Below, one piece after another: positions 26,683-35,613 of a stretch of 64,000 bases of DNA. Within the stretch, counting starts at the first letter, position 1. Every line of letters starts with the position of its first letter. Under the pieces are notes generated by a model. It was not told where the DNA came from and searched no databases. It saw only the letters and a program-made list of their open reading frames with translations. The position numbers and the translations under genes are program-made. The stretch spans positions 4,044,001 through 4,108,000 of the forward strand of contig NZ_BNED01000005.1 in the NCBI RefSeq assembly GCF_016755875.1, written 5' to 3'. The stretch is from Streptomyces spororaveus (GTDB lineage: Bacteria > Actinomycetota > Actinomycetes > Streptomycetales > Streptomycetaceae).

Positions 26683-26705
26683 AAGGCCCTGCTCAGCAGG
26701 GCCTT
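26683..26705 (-). terminator. Terminator of the bldG anti-sigma operon
   Basis: AAGGCCCTGCT and AGCAGGGCCTT form a near-perfect palindrome at 26683-26705 flanked by A and T runs. It lies 54 bp beyond the anti-sigma gene stop. Confidence 0.85.
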
Positions 26706-26758
26706 GATAAAGATCGGAAGATACGAAGGATTGCGCACGGGGCGGCTCGCGGTGGATC

Positions 26759-27196
26759 TCAGGGAAGATCGGAGACTCCGGCCACGGGCCAGCTCATCCG
26801 GATGGTCCCGCCCGATTCCCCACTGCTCACCTCGACGTCGTCGACGAGCCCGCTGATCACCGCGAGTCCCATCTCGTCCTCGGTCTCGCCTTCGGACTCC
26901 AGGACGGCGGTGATGCCGGACACCGCCTCCCCGCCGCCGGACGGCGCGGGGACCTCGTCGCCGACCTCGATGGAGAACACCTTGTCGTCCTCGGTCAGCA
27001 CCACCCGGACGGGCGCGGTCAGCCCGTTGCTCCGATGGAGTCCGACGGCACGCGAACAGGCCTCACCCACGGCGAGGCGGACCTCGTCGAGGACGGCTTC
27101 CTCCACGCCGACCCGGCGCGCCACGGCGGCCGCGACGAGGCGGGCCGTCCGGACGTGTTCGGGCTGGGCGCTGAAGCGCAGTTCAACGGTGGCCAT
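26759..27196 (-). CDS. RsbW/SpoIIAB-like anti-sigma factor kinase paired with BldG
   Basis: The 145-aa protein is a HATPase_c-type anti-sigma factor. The N-box reads LDEVRLAVGEACSRAVGLHR near residue 36, and the later G-box region holds EDEMGLAVISGLVDDVEV. Such proteins bind sigma factors or phosphorylate STAS antagonists. ATG 27196 is preferred because GAGGGG lies 8 nt upstream; a second ATG at 27202 is too close to that site. It follows bldG by 122 bp in the same direction, so BldG is its probable antagonist. In S. coelicolor the matching gene (SCO3548, from memory) is co-transcribed with bldG. Confidence 0.9.
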   Translation of the reverse strand: MATVELRFSAQPEHVRTARLVAAAVARRVGVEEAVLDEVRLAVGEACSRAVGLHRSNGLTAPVRVVLTEDDKVFSIEVGDEVPAPSGGGEAVSGITAVLESEGETEDEMGLAVISGLVDDVEVSSGESGGTIRMSWPVAGVSDLP

Positions 27197-27318
27197 GCGC
27201 ATCCCCCTCGGACTACGGGCGTGCTTTGACAGGGGCCCAGGCCGACCATGGCCCGGTATCCCCGCTCTCCTTGCCGGCCCCCCGCCGCCCGAAGGCCGCA
27301 GGGAGCCGCGCGGAGCCG

Positions 27319-27660
27319 TCAGTCGGTCGCGTTGACGGCGTCTTCCACCGTGGTGTGGATCGGAAACACCTTGGTCAGACCGGTGATGCGGAAGATCTTC
27401 AGGATGCGCTCCTGGTTGCACACCAGACGGAGCGAGCCCTCGTGCGCACGGACGCGCTTGAGGCCTCCCACGAGCACACCGAGGCCGGTGGAGTCGAGGA
27501 AGTCCACCCGCTCCATGTCGACAACCAGGTGGTAGCTGCCGTCGTTCACCAACTCGACCAACTGCTCGCGCAGCTTGGGCGCGGTATACACATCAATCTC
27601 GCCACCGACCTCCACGACCGTACGGTCGCCGACAGTGCGAGTCGACAGGGACAGGTCCAC
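27319..27660 (-). CDS. bldG: BldG, anti-sigma factor antagonist for development
   Basis: The 113-aa STAS-domain protein is nearly identical to S. coelicolor BldG as I remember it ([20 protein letters not shown] at the start). The phosphorylated serine is S57 in DFLDSTGLG. BldG releases sigma factors by binding their anti-sigma factor when unphosphorylated, and it is needed for aerial growth and antibiotic production. The GTG start at 27660 follows GGAGGATCC. The divergent helicase gene starts about 70 bp away, so the bldG promoter lies in 27661-27730. Confidence 0.97.
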   Translation of the reverse strand: MDLSLSTRTVGDRTVVEVGGEIDVYTAPKLREQLVELVNDGSYHLVVDMERVDFLDSTGLGVLVGGLKRVRAHEGSLRLVCNQERILKIFRITGLTKVFPIHTTVEDAVNATD

Positions 27661-27730
27661 GGATCCTCCAGCACCTTGCTATCGAGCGACGCCCCCTCAC
27701 CCGAAGGTAGGCGAGGGAATGGCTGCCGCG

Positions 27731-30220
27731 ATGGCATTCAATCACTTACCGGCAGGCGCGCACGACGCCTTCGGACCATTGTCCCGCACGCCGGTGACAC
27801 ACTCGGTTCCGATGGCCGACACATCCGGTCCCGGACGGCCCACGGCACCCGCGGACCCACGACCCACCCCCGACACGGTCCTGGACCGCCTGTCACGGGG
27901 GCCTTCCCGTGCTGCGCGCATCACCCATACGGAGCACTTGCCCCCTCGGGCGGGTCGTCATGCAGTCTGGCCGGACCGCATCCGAACAGACGTCGTAGCC
28001 GCGATCCGATCGGCCGGAATCGACCATCCGTGGGAACACCAGGCCGCGGCGGCCGAGCTCGCCCTCGACGGAACGTCCGTGGTCGTGGCCACCGGAACCG
28101 CCTCGGGCAAGTCCCTGGCCTATCTCGCACCCGTGCTCTCCGCCCTTGCGGACGGCGCCGAGGCCCCGAACGGCAGGGGCGCGACCGCCCTGTACCTGGC
28201 CCCCACCAAGGCCCTGGCGGCCGACCAGCGGCGCGCCGTACGGGACCTGGCCGCCCCGCTGGGCAACGCCGTACGCCCCGCGGTCTACGACGGGGACACG
28301 CCCGTCGAGGAACGCGAGTGGGTGCGCCAGTACGCGAACTACGTCCTGACCAACCCCGACATGCTGCACCGCGGGATCCTCCCGGCCCACCCGCGCTGGT
28401 CCTCCTTCCTGCGGGCCCTGCGCTACGTGGTCATCGACGAGTGCCACACCTACCGCGGGGTCTTCGGCTCCCACGTGGCACAGGTGCTGCGCCGGCTGCG
28501 GCGCCTGTGCGCGCGCTACGGCGCCGAACCGGTGTTCCTGCTGGCCTCCGCGACCGCGAGCGACCCGGCGGCGGCCGCGTCCCGGCTCACCGGCGTACGG
28601 GTGATCGAGATCACCGACGACGCCTCACCGCGGGGCGAGGTGGTCTTCGCCCTCTGGGAGCCGCCGCTGCTCACGGAGCTGCGCGGCGAGAAGGGCGCGC
28701 CCGTACGCCGTACGGCCACCGCCGAGACGGCCGACCTGCTGACCGACCTGGTGGTCCAGGGGGTCCGTACGGTCGCCTTCGTCCGCTCCCGGCGCGGCGC
28801 CGAGCTGATCTCCGTGATCACCCAGGAACGGCTCGCGTCGGTCGACCGGTCGCTGCCCCGCCGGGTCGCCGCCTACCGCGGCGGCTACCTCCCGGAGGAG
28901 CGCCGGGCCCTGGAGAGGGCCCTGCACTCCGGCGAACTGCTCGGACTGGCCGCCACGACGGCCCTGGAGCTGGGCGTGGACGTCTCCGGGCTGGACGCCG
29001 TCCTGATCACCGGCTACCCGGGCACCCGGGCCTCCCTGTGGCAGCAGGCGGGCCGCGCGGGGCGCTCGGGCCAGGGCGCCCTGGCCGTGCTGATCGCCCG
29101 GGACGACCCGCTGGACACCTACCTCGTCCACCACCCCGAGGCGCTGTTCCAGCGGCCGGTGGAGGCCACCGTCCTGGACCCCGACAACCCGTACGTCCTC
29201 GCCCCGCACCTGTGCGCGGCGGCGGCGGAGCTACCGCTGACCGACGCCGACCTGGAGCTCTTCGGCCCGGCGACCGAGGACCTCCTCCCCCAGCTCGAAG
29301 CGGCGAAGCTGCTGCGCCGCCGGGCCACCGCCTGGCACTGGACCCGCCGGGAGCGGGCCTCGGACCTGACCGACATCCGGGGCGGCGGCGGCCGCCCGGT
29401 GCAGATCGTCGAGGCCTCCACCGGCCGGCTGCTGGGCACGGTCGACGAGTCGGCGGCCCACACCGCCGTCCACGAGGGGGCCGTCCACCTCCACCAGGGC
29501 CGCACGTATCTCGTGCAGCACCTGGACCTGGAGGATTCGGTGGCCCTCGTGGAGCAGGCGGACCCGCCCTTCTCCACCACGGCCCGTGACACCACCTCCA
29601 TCTCCGTCCTGGAGACCGAGACCGAGATCCCGTGGGGCTCGGCCCGGCTCTGCTTCGGCTCCGTCGAGGTCACCAACCAGGTCGTCTCCTACCTGCGCCG
29701 CAAGCTGATCACCGGCGAGGTGCTGGGCGAGGCCAAGCTCGACCTGCCGCCCCGCACCCTGCGCACCCGGGCCGTGTGGTGGACCGTGACCGAGGACCAC
29801 CTCGACGAGGCCCGGATCAGCCCGGAGATCCTCGGCGGCGCCCTGCACGCCGCCGAACACGCCTCCATCGGCATGCTCCCGCTGTTCGCCACCTGCGACC
29901 GCTGGGACATCGGCGGCGTCTCCGTGCCGCTCCATCCCGACACCCTCCTCCCCACGGTCTTCGTCTACGACGGCCACCCCGGCGGCGCCGGATTCGCGGA
30001 ACGCGCCTTCAGCACCGCCCGCGCCTGGCTGACGGCGACCCGCGACGCGATCGCGGCCTGCGAGTGCGAGGCCGGCTGCCCCTCCTGCATCCAGTCCCCC
30101 AAGTGCGGCAACGGCAACGAACCCCTGCACAAGCGCGGCGCCGTCCGCCTGCTCACCCGCCTCCTCGCCGAATCCCCGGCCACCCCGCCCACACCACCCG
30201 CCCCACCGCCCGAAACCTGA
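27731..30220 (+). CDS. DEAD/DEAH-box helicase with DUF1998 domain (MrfA/YprA-like)
   Basis: The 829-aa superfamily 2 helicase has motif I GTASGKS, motif II DECH (VVIDECHTYRG), motif III ASATAS and motif VI QQAGRAGRSGQ. The C-terminal DUF1998 region ends in a cysteine cluster CECEAGCPSCIQSPKC, the four-cysteine zinc site of the MrfA family. B. subtilis MrfA is a 3'-5' helicase used in repair of mitomycin damage; a similar repair role is likely. ATG 27731 (MAFNHLPAG) was chosen; ATG 27719, just after GAGGGA, is an equally possible start. It diverges from bldG and ends inside the first unit of a tandem array. Confidence 0.9.
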   Translation: MAFNHLPAGAHDAFGPLSRTPVTHSVPMADTSGPGRPTAPADPRPTPDTVLDRLSRGPSRAARITHTEHLPPRAGRHAVWPDRIRTDVVAAIRSAGIDHPWEHQAAAAELALDGTSVVVATGTASGKSLAYLAPVLSALADGAEAPNGRGATALYLAPTKALAADQRRAVRDLAAPLGNAVRPAVYDGDTPVEEREWVRQYANYVLTNPDMLHRGILPAHPRWSSFLRALRYVVIDECHTYRGVFGSHVAQVLRRLRRLCARYGAEPVFLLASATASDPAAAASRLTGVRVIEITDDASPRGEVVFALWEPPLLTELRGEKGAPVRRTATAETADLLTDLVVQGVRTVAFVRSRRGAELISVITQERLASVDRSLPRRVAAYRGGYLPEERRALERALHSGELLGLAATTALELGVDVSGLDAVLITGYPGTRASLWQQAGRAGRSGQGALAVLIARDDPLDTYLVHHPEALFQRPVEATVLDPDNPYVLAPHLCAAAAELPLTDADLELFGPATEDLLPQLEAAKLLRRRATAWHWTRRERASDLTDIRGGGGRPVQIVEASTGRLLGTVDESAAHTAVHEGAVHLHQGRTYLVQHLDLEDSVALVEQADPPFSTTARDTTSISVLETETEIPWGSARLCFGSVEVTNQVVSYLRRKLITGEVLGEAKLDLPPRTLRTRAVWWTVTEDHLDEARISPEILGGALHAAEHASIGMLPLFATCDRWDIGGVSVPLHPDTLLPTVFVYDGHPGGAGFAERAFSTARAWLTATRDAIAACECEAGCPSCIQSPKCGNGNEPLHKRGAVRLLTRLLAESPATPPTPPAPPPET

Positions 30221-30421
30221 CCCTGGGCCGGGCCCGGCCCTGGGCGGGGTCCGGCCCAGAGCGGAGACCGGCCCTGGGCGGGGACCGACCCAGAGCGGAG
30301 ACCGGCCCTGGGCGGGGTCCGGCCCAGAGCGGAGACCGACCCAGAGCGGAGACCGACCCAGAGCGGGGACCGACCCAGAGCGGGGACCGACCCAGGGCGG
30401 GATCCGACCCAAGGCTGGGGC
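30218..30421. repeat. 17-bp tandem repeat array, 12 units
   Basis: Twelve consecutive 17-bp units, consensus CGACCCAGAGCGGGGAC, run without gaps from the helicase stop codon (30218) to 30421. Units 3, 5, 7, 8, 9 and 10 carry CCCAGAGCGG; units 2, 4 and 6 carry CCCTGGGCGG, giving a partly alternating pattern; the edge units are more diverged. Because 17 is not divisible by 3 the array is not a coding repeat. It fills the gap between the convergent helicase and tad genes, so it may act in termination, or may be a neutral minisatellite. Confidence 0.9.
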
Positions 30422-30541
30422 CGCAGCCAGGTGGGACCGGGCGGGGCCTCCTGCCGGCGCGGGGCCTCAGCCCTGGGACGGGGACCCCGGCCGGGCCGGG
30501 GCTCCGCCTCACCGGGGCCTGCCCAACCCTGCAGCGGGCCC

Positions 30542-30883
30542 TCAGGCCGGCGGCTCCGTGGGCGGGCCTGCCCGGGCCCGGATCGCCGCGGTGAACGGGC
30601 CCGCCGCGACCCTCGCGGTGACCTCGGCAACCTCACCCCGGAGCAGGCACCCACCGAGCGCCGCCCCCTGCGCCCGGGCCACCCGCAGAGCCGTCGCGCA
30701 CGCCGTCTCCGGCCCGTGGGCCCAGGTGGCCGCCGCCGCGAGCGCCGCCAGGTCCGCGGCGGCGGCCGCCCGGTGGCGGGCCACGACGGCCTGGCCGAGC
30801 AGCAGCACGCCGCCGAACACCGCACCCAGCACCGTCGCCACCAGCGCCGCCCAGACCGTGGCCGAACCCCGGTCCCGGCTCAC
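30542..30883 (-). CDS. TadG-like/Rv3660c-neighbourhood secreted pilus accessory protein
   Basis: The 113-aa protein begins MSRDRGSATVWAALVATVLG, a charged N-terminus followed by one hydrophobic helix, as in TadE/TadG-like pseudopilins and the helicase/secretion-neighbourhood TadE-like family. The rest is Ala-rich with CATALRVARAQGAALGGC. The GTG at 30883 overlaps the TadE stop by 4 bp (GTGA), so the two are translationally coupled. It is the last gene of the leftward tad operon. Confidence 0.8.
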   Translation of the reverse strand: MSRDRGSATVWAALVATVLGAVFGGVLLLGQAVVARHRAAAAADLAALAAAATWAHGPETACATALRVARAQGAALGGCLLRGEVAEVTARVAAGPFTAAIRARAGPPTEPPA

Positions 30884-31266
30884 GGCGGCGGCCCCACGCT
30901 GTCCTCCGCCAGGGCCACCGCCTGCGCGCCGAGCCGCACCGGCAGCCCGTTCGGCCCCGGCGCGGGCGCCGCCACCCGGACCCGCCAGAGGTCGCCCACC
31001 CGCTCCAGCTCCACCCGTGCCCCCGGTGGGGCGGCCGCCCGGGCCGCCGCCTCCGCCACCTCCACCGGCTCCGACCGGGCCGCCGCCCGGGCACCGGCCC
31101 GGGCCGCGTCCACACACCGGATCTGTGCGGCCGCCGCCATCAGGGCCCACACCAGCAGCGCGGCGAACAGCACCAGCGCCGGGATCACCAGGGCGGCCTC
31201 CGCCGTCACATAACCCCGGTCGGACTTTCCCCGGGCGCTGCGTGACCCTCCCTCAGAACGGCACAT
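30880..31266 (-). CDS. TadE-like minor pilin
   Basis: The 128-aa protein has the TadE signature: a basic N-terminus, DRGYVTAEAALVIPALVLF with the conserved glutamate after the processing site, one membrane helix, then AAQIRCVDAARAGARAAAR. It would be processed by a prepilin peptidase and act in Flp/Tad pilus assembly or secretion. The start ATG 31266 overlaps the upstream DUF4244 gene by 14 bp; a GTG in TATGTGACG is a possible internal start. Coupled to the TadG-like gene by a GTGA overlap. Confidence 0.82.
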   Translation of the reverse strand: MCRSEGGSRSARGKSDRGYVTAEAALVIPALVLFAALLVWALMAAAAQIRCVDAARAGARAAARSEPVEVAEAAARAAAPPGARVELERVGDLWRVRVAAPAPGPNGLPVRLGAQAVALAEDSVGPPP

Positions 31267-31450
31267 CGAGCGCCTTTCCGATGGTCGACTGCAGGGCGGT
31301 GGAGACGACTTCACTCGTCACCACCTTGTAGAGGACGGCCGCGAATGCGCACGCCGCGATCGTGCCCATGGCGTATTCCGACGTGGACATCCCCTTGTCG
31401 CCCCCGCGCCCCTTGAGCGCCGTCCGAACACGAAACCAGATGATCCTCAT
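31253..31450 (-). CDS. DUF4244 small Flp-type pilin
   Basis: The 65-aa peptide has a basic N-terminus (KGRGGDKG), then MSTSEYAMGTIAACAFAAVL, which matches the DUF4244 family: a glutamate next to the hydrophobic helix, as in type IV/Flp pilins. It is probably the major structural pilin of the actinobacterial Tad system. ATG 31450 gives this form; a longer frame to 31492 lacks support. It lies between tadC (49 bp upstream) and TadE. Confidence 0.85.
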   Translation of the reverse strand: MRIIWFRVRTALKGRGGDKGMSTSEYAMGTIAACAFAAVLYKVVTSEVVSTALQSTIGKALDVPF

Positions 31451-31499
31451 GACAACCTCCTGTGGATTTCCGCTGTTGATGTCTGTGGTCAATGCGACT

Positions 31500-32276
31500 T
31501 CAGGTGTTCGAGAGAAGTCCCGAGGCCATACCGATCACCACCGGCGCGACCCCGATCGCGAGAAAAGCGGGGAGAAAACACAGCCCGACCGGTGCGGTGA
31601 CGAGAACCGCCGCCCGCTGCGCCCGCGCTGCCGCCGCACGGGCCCGGTCCTCCCGCAGCCCGGACGCGAGCCGGGAGACCGGTTCCGCCGCGGGCGCCCC
31701 CGTCCGGTCGGCCCGTTCCAGGCAGTCCGCGAGCGCCCGGGCACCCGGTATCTCCGCCAACCTCCCCCACCCGGCGCCTGGTTCACCGCCGAGCCGCAGC
31801 TCCGCACCGGCCCTCGCCAGCCGGTCGCCGACCGGGCCGCCCAGCGACTCCCCGACCACCTCGGCGGCCTCCACCGGGCCGGCCCCAGCCGCGAGGCATG
31901 CGGCCAACAGATCGGCGGCGAAAGGCAGCTGACGCTCCGCCTCCCGGAGATCCAGCGCGACCGGCGGCCGCGCCCTGGCCTGCCACCGCCGCACACCGAG
32001 TGCGGCCAGACCGCCGACGGCCACCCCCGTCACTCCGCCGACGAGCACCCAGCCCGCCAGCAGCGCTCCGGCCGGACCGGCCCACGCGGTGACCGCGCCC
32101 CTGATCGCGAAGCCGAGCACCGGTCCCCGGAGCCCCGGTCGGGGCCCGAACAGGGCCGCCGTCCTGCGTCCGGCCGCCCGCGTCCGGATGCGCGCCGTCA
32201 CCGCCGACACCAGCCACAGCGCGATCGCCGCCGTACAGACGGCCATCCCCAGCCTGTGGACGGCGGAGCCACCCAT
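31500..32276 (-). CDS. tadC: Type II/IV secretion system F-family membrane protein (TadC)
   Basis: The 258-aa protein contains GspF/TadC-like membrane segments. An N-terminal helix (VHRLGMAVCTAAIALWLV) precedes a cytoplasmic part with LREAERQLPFAADLLAACLAAG, the family signature, and a C-terminal helix pair follows (LVTAPVGLCFLPAFLAIG). It serves as inner-membrane platform for pilus assembly with TadB. ATG 32276 abuts the tadB stop (TGATG), and the GTG 3 bp upstream would give a GTGA overlap; both are compatible with coupling. Confidence 0.85.
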   Translation of the reverse strand: MGGSAVHRLGMAVCTAAIALWLVSAVTARIRTRAAGRRTAALFGPRPGLRGPVLGFAIRGAVTAWAGPAGALLAGWVLVGGVTGVAVGGLAALGVRRWQARARPPVALDLREAERQLPFAADLLAACLAAGAGPVEAAEVVGESLGGPVGDRLARAGAELRLGGEPGAGWGRLAEIPGARALADCLERADRTGAPAAEPVSRLASGLREDRARAAAARAQRAAVLVTAPVGLCFLPAFLAIGVAPVVIGMASGLLSNT

Positions 32277-33160
32277 CACCGCTCCCCCGCCCGGACGATC
32301 CGCCGGCACCACGACAGCCCGAGCGCCTCCAGCACCCCACCCGCCAGCAGGCAACCCCACCCCATCGGCGTGTGCAGCAGCACCCGCAGCGGATCCGCGC
32401 CCAGCCCGGTGCCGATCAGCAGGCCCACCAGCGGCAGCAGGGCGAGCACCAGCACCGTCGACCGCGCCCCCGCCAACTGGGCCCGCAGCGACTCCTGCCG
32501 GTCCCGCTCGGCCCGCAGGGCCCCCTCCAGCCGTTCCAGTCCGGCGGCCAGTCCCGCACCGCCGTCCACCGACACCCGCCAGCAGGCCGCCATCCCGGCC
32601 AGCCCTCCCGCACCTGGCTCCCGTGCCGCCTGGCGCAGCGCACCGGGCACGTCTCCGCCGAAGGCCGCGGCGGCCAGCACCCCCGTCTCCGCCGCGCCCG
32701 GCCCACCGGGGCCGACGGCCGTTCTGCGCATCGCGGCCGTGAGCGCCTGCCCGGGCTGGGCTCCCGCCCGCAGCTCACCCACGACCGCCCCGCACAGGGC
32801 CACCACCTCGGCGGCCCGTGCCGCCCGGGCCCGCTCCCGCGCCCGTACCCGCAGCCACCGGCGTACCAGCGGCACCGCCGCCGCCCCCGCCAGCAGCGGG
32901 ATAACCGATCCGCCGAGCCCCGCGACGACCAGCCCCGCCGCGAGGCAGGCCCACTCCCGCCACCGCGCCGCCCGCACCCGTACGGCGATCAGCAGCCGTT
33001 CCTGGCGCGGCGGACCGAGGGGGACGACCGGACCGCCCGCGGCGAGCACCACCCGGGCCCGCCGGGACACCCGGTCGCCGCCGGCGAGCCCCCAGGCGGC
33101 CGCCCCGGCGCACAGCACACCGGCGAACAGCGGCAGCGGCATCCCGGCCCCCGCGCTCAC
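32276..33160 (-). CDS. tadB: Type II/IV secretion system F-family membrane protein (TadB)
   Basis: The 294-aa membrane protein has N-terminal hydrophobic helices, a cytoplasmic GspF-like stretch with EVVALCGAVVGELRAGAQPGQAL, and C-terminal helices (VLVLALLPLVGLLIGTGLG). It forms the assembly platform with TadC. The GTG at 33160 overlaps the tadA stop by 4 bp (GTGA), so translation is coupled. Confidence 0.87.
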   Translation of the reverse strand: MSAGAGMPLPLFAGVLCAGAAAWGLAGGDRVSRRARVVLAAGGPVVPLGPPRQERLLIAVRVRAARWREWACLAAGLVVAGLGGSVIPLLAGAAAVPLVRRWLRVRARERARAARAAEVVALCGAVVGELRAGAQPGQALTAAMRRTAVGPGGPGAAETGVLAAAAFGGDVPGALRQAAREPGAGGLAGMAACWRVSVDGGAGLAAGLERLEGALRAERDRQESLRAQLAGARSTVLVLALLPLVGLLIGTGLGADPLRVLLHTPMGWGCLLAGGVLEALGLSWCRRIVRAGER

Positions 33161-34305
33161 CGGACGCCTCGCAGCAGCGGGCGAAGCCGTTCCCAGCCCG
33201 GCTCCTTCACGAAGCCCCGGGCGGCCCAGCGCAGCGCCGGTACGGTGACCACCAGGCCGGCGGCGTCCCGCTCCAGTACGTGCACCTCGGCCAGTCGGCG
33301 CCGCCCCTCCCGGTCCCGGACCAGGTGCAGCACCAGGGTCAGCGCGGCGGCCAACTGGCTGTGCAGGGCCGCCCGGTCGAGCCCGGCGGCCGTCCCGAGC
33401 GCCTCCAGCCGGGCGGGGACATGGGCCGCGGCATTGGCGTGGACCGTCCCGCAGCCTCCCTCGTGCCCGGTGTTCAGGGCGGCGAGCAGGTCCGCCACCT
33501 CGGCGCCCCGCACCTCACCCACCACCAGCCGGTCGGGCCGCATCCGCAGCGCCTGGCGGACCAGGTCGGCCAGGGTGACCAGGCCCGCCCCCTCCTGGTT
33601 GGCCGGCCGGGTCTCCAGCCGCACGACATGCGGATGGTCGGGGCGCAGCTCGGCCGAGTCCTCGGCCAGGACGATCCGCTCGCCCGGGCCGACCAGCCCC
33701 AACAGGGCGCTGAGCAGAGTTGTTTTGCCGGTTCCGGTGCCGCCGGAGACGAGGAACGACAGCCGGGCCCGGACCATGTCCCGGAGCAGTCGGTGCCCGC
33801 CCGGCGGCAGTGTCCCCGCGGCGACGAGCTCCTCCAGCGTGAACGCCCGCGGCCGCACCACCCGCAGCGAGAGGCAGGCCGAGCCGACCGAGACCGGAGG
33901 CAGCACGGCATGGAGCCGGGTCCCGTCGGGCATCCGGGCGTCCACCCAGGGCCTGGCGTCGTCCAGGCGCCGCCCCGCCACCGCGGCGAGCCGCTGGGCG
34001 AGCCTGCGCACGGCCTCCGCGTCGGCGAAGGTCACCCCGGTCAGCTCCAGTCCGCCGCCCCGGTCCACCCACACCCGGTCGGGGGCCGCCACCAGCACGT
34101 CGGTGACCTCCGGATCGGCGAGCAGCGCCTCCAGCGGGCCCGCGCCGACGAGCTCGGACCGTAACTCGGCTGCCACGCCCAGCACTTCCGCGTCGCCGAG
34201 CAGCCTGCCCTGGGCCCGCAGAGCGGCCGCCACCCGCGCCGGGGTCGGTTCCGCCCCGCTCTCGGCGAGACGCCGGCGCACCGCGTCCAGGAGCACGGCG
34301 CTCAT
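33157..34305 (-). CDS. tadA: TadA/CpaF-family secretion ATPase
   Basis: The 382-aa hexameric-type ATPase has Walker A GGTGTGKTT (188-196), an Asp-box region (IVLAEDSAELRPDHPHVVRLETR) and Walker B-like DRLVVGEVRGAE, then the His-box GHEGGCGTVHANAA. It powers Tad pilus assembly. The ATG at 34305 overlaps the ssd-like stop (ATGA). This is the actinobacterial TadA subtype seen beside TadE/DUF4244 genes. Confidence 0.93.
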   Translation of the reverse strand: MSAVLLDAVRRRLAESGAEPTPARVAAALRAQGRLLGDAEVLGVAAELRSELVGAGPLEALLADPEVTDVLVAAPDRVWVDRGGGLELTGVTFADAEAVRRLAQRLAAVAGRRLDDARPWVDARMPDGTRLHAVLPPVSVGSACLSLRVVRPRAFTLEELVAAGTLPPGGHRLLRDMVRARLSFLVSGGTGTGKTTLLSALLGLVGPGERIVLAEDSAELRPDHPHVVRLETRPANQEGAGLVTLADLVRQALRMRPDRLVVGEVRGAEVADLLAALNTGHEGGCGTVHANAAAHVPARLEALGTAAGLDRAALHSQLAAALTLVLHLVRDREGRRRLAEVHVLERDAAGLVVTVPALRWAARGFVKEPGWERLRPLLRGVR

Positions 34306-35522
34306 GCCGGCACCCCCTGGGCGGAGCCGAGCGCCCGCTGCCAGAAACCGTCGCAGAAGCGGGCTAGCGCGCCCCGCCCCTGTGTCCCCGGCGGTTCCCC
34401 CTCGGCCACCCGCCCGGGCAGCCCCACCTCGACCGGCACCTCCCCGGCCAGCGGTGCCCCCAGCAGCCCGGCCACGGACTCCGGATCGAGACCACCCGGG
34501 CAGCGGCCCCGTACGACGACCCGCACGTCCCGGGCCACCATCCGCACCCCGGCCGCCACCCGGCCCGCGGCGGCCACGGACCGCAACTCGCCCGGCACCA
34601 CCATCAGCACCAGGTCGAGCTGGGCCAGCACCTCGGCCACGGCTTCGTCGACCCGCCGCGGCAGGTCGACCACCACCACCCCGCCCCGGCGGCGCGCGGC
34701 GGCGACCACGGACCGGATCGCGGCGGGCGGCACCACCACCCGGTCCCCGCGGTCCCAGCTGAGCACGCGAAGGTCGTGCAGCTCGGGCAGGGACTCCTCC
34801 AGCGCTCCGGCCCCGACCCGGCCCCGCGAGGCCGCGAAGTCCGGCCAGCGCAGCCCTTCGGCGCTCTCGCCCCCGAGCAGGACGTCCATGCCCCCGCCCA
34901 GCGGGTCACCGTCGATGAGGATGGTCCGCTCCCCGGCGCGGGCGGCCCGCACGGCGAGCGCGCAGGCCAGGGTGGAGGCTCCGGCCCCGCCGCTGCCGCC
35001 GATCACCCCCACGGCGAGGGCGGGCCGTCCGGCTCCCTCCACGACGTCGGCGATGCGGTCGACGAGCAGGCTCTCGGCGTCGGGGAGCCGCAGCACCTCC
35101 TCGGCGCCGATCTCCACCGCCCGCTGCCACACGTGGGGGTCGTCCAGGTCCCGGCCGACGAGGAACACCCCGGCCCTGCGCGGCGCTCCCCGCACCCGCC
35201 GGGCGGCGTCGTCGCCCACCAGCACGAGCGGTGCGGATTCCCATCCGGCGTTCACCGCCTCCCCGACCACCCCGGCGGCCCCGCCCGGCTCGGCAGCAAC
35301 CCCCGGCTCGGGCACCGCCTGGCGCACCTGCGGCTCGGCACCCGCCGCGGCGCACAGCCGCAGCAGATCGTCGAGCAGCAGCGGATCCTCGGTGATGATC
35401 AGCGGCCGCCCGCCGCCAGGTGCGGATCCGGCCATGGATCCGCGTCCGAGGGCCGTACCGGCCCCTGCCCCCCTTCCGCCGACCACGGCTTCCGGTGATT
35501 CACACGACTTCGATCGGGCCAC
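34302..35522 (-). CDS. Septum-site-determining protein Ssd/CpaE-like P-loop ATPase
   Basis: The 406-aa protein has a CheY-like N-terminal portion (PLIITEDPLLLDDLLRLCAAAG) and a MinD/CpaE-type ATPase domain with the deviant Walker A GGSGGAGAST. Later come LIDGDPLGGGMDVLLGG (Walker A') and VVVVDLPRR. CpaE-like proteins localise Tad machinery; Ssd homologues in mycobacteria affect septum formation. The GTG at 35522 has GGGGG about 8 nt upstream; an internal ATG at 35435 is the alternative start. It is the first gene of the tad operon, transcribed from the region that holds DnaA-box-like sites. Confidence 0.88.
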   Translation of the reverse strand: MARSKSCESPEAVVGGRGAGAGTALGRGSMAGSAPGGGRPLIITEDPLLLDDLLRLCAAAGAEPQVRQAVPEPGVAAEPGGAAGVVGEAVNAGWESAPLVLVGDDAARRVRGAPRRAGVFLVGRDLDDPHVWQRAVEIGAEEVLRLPDAESLLVDRIADVVEGAGRPALAVGVIGGSGGAGASTLACALAVRAARAGERTILIDGDPLGGGMDVLLGGESAEGLRWPDFAASRGRVGAGALEESLPELHDLRVLSWDRGDRVVVPPAAIRSVVAAARRRGGVVVVDLPRRVDEAVAEVLAQLDLVLMVVPGELRSVAAAGRVAAGVRMVARDVRVVVRGRCPGGLDPESVAGLLGAPLAGEVPVEVGLPGRVAEGEPPGTQGRGALARFCDGFWQRALGSAQGVPA

Positions 35523-35613
35523 GATCTCCGCCCCCTTCTCACTGCAAATGCTTCCGCCACGGACTTCGCGGCTGGAATCACCGTGCAGCGATCAGGAAAA
35601 AGAAGTGGATCTT

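Noticed and set aside
30218..30421. CRISPR-like array
   Set aside because: Units are contiguous with no spacers and each is only 17 bp; no cas genes are present.
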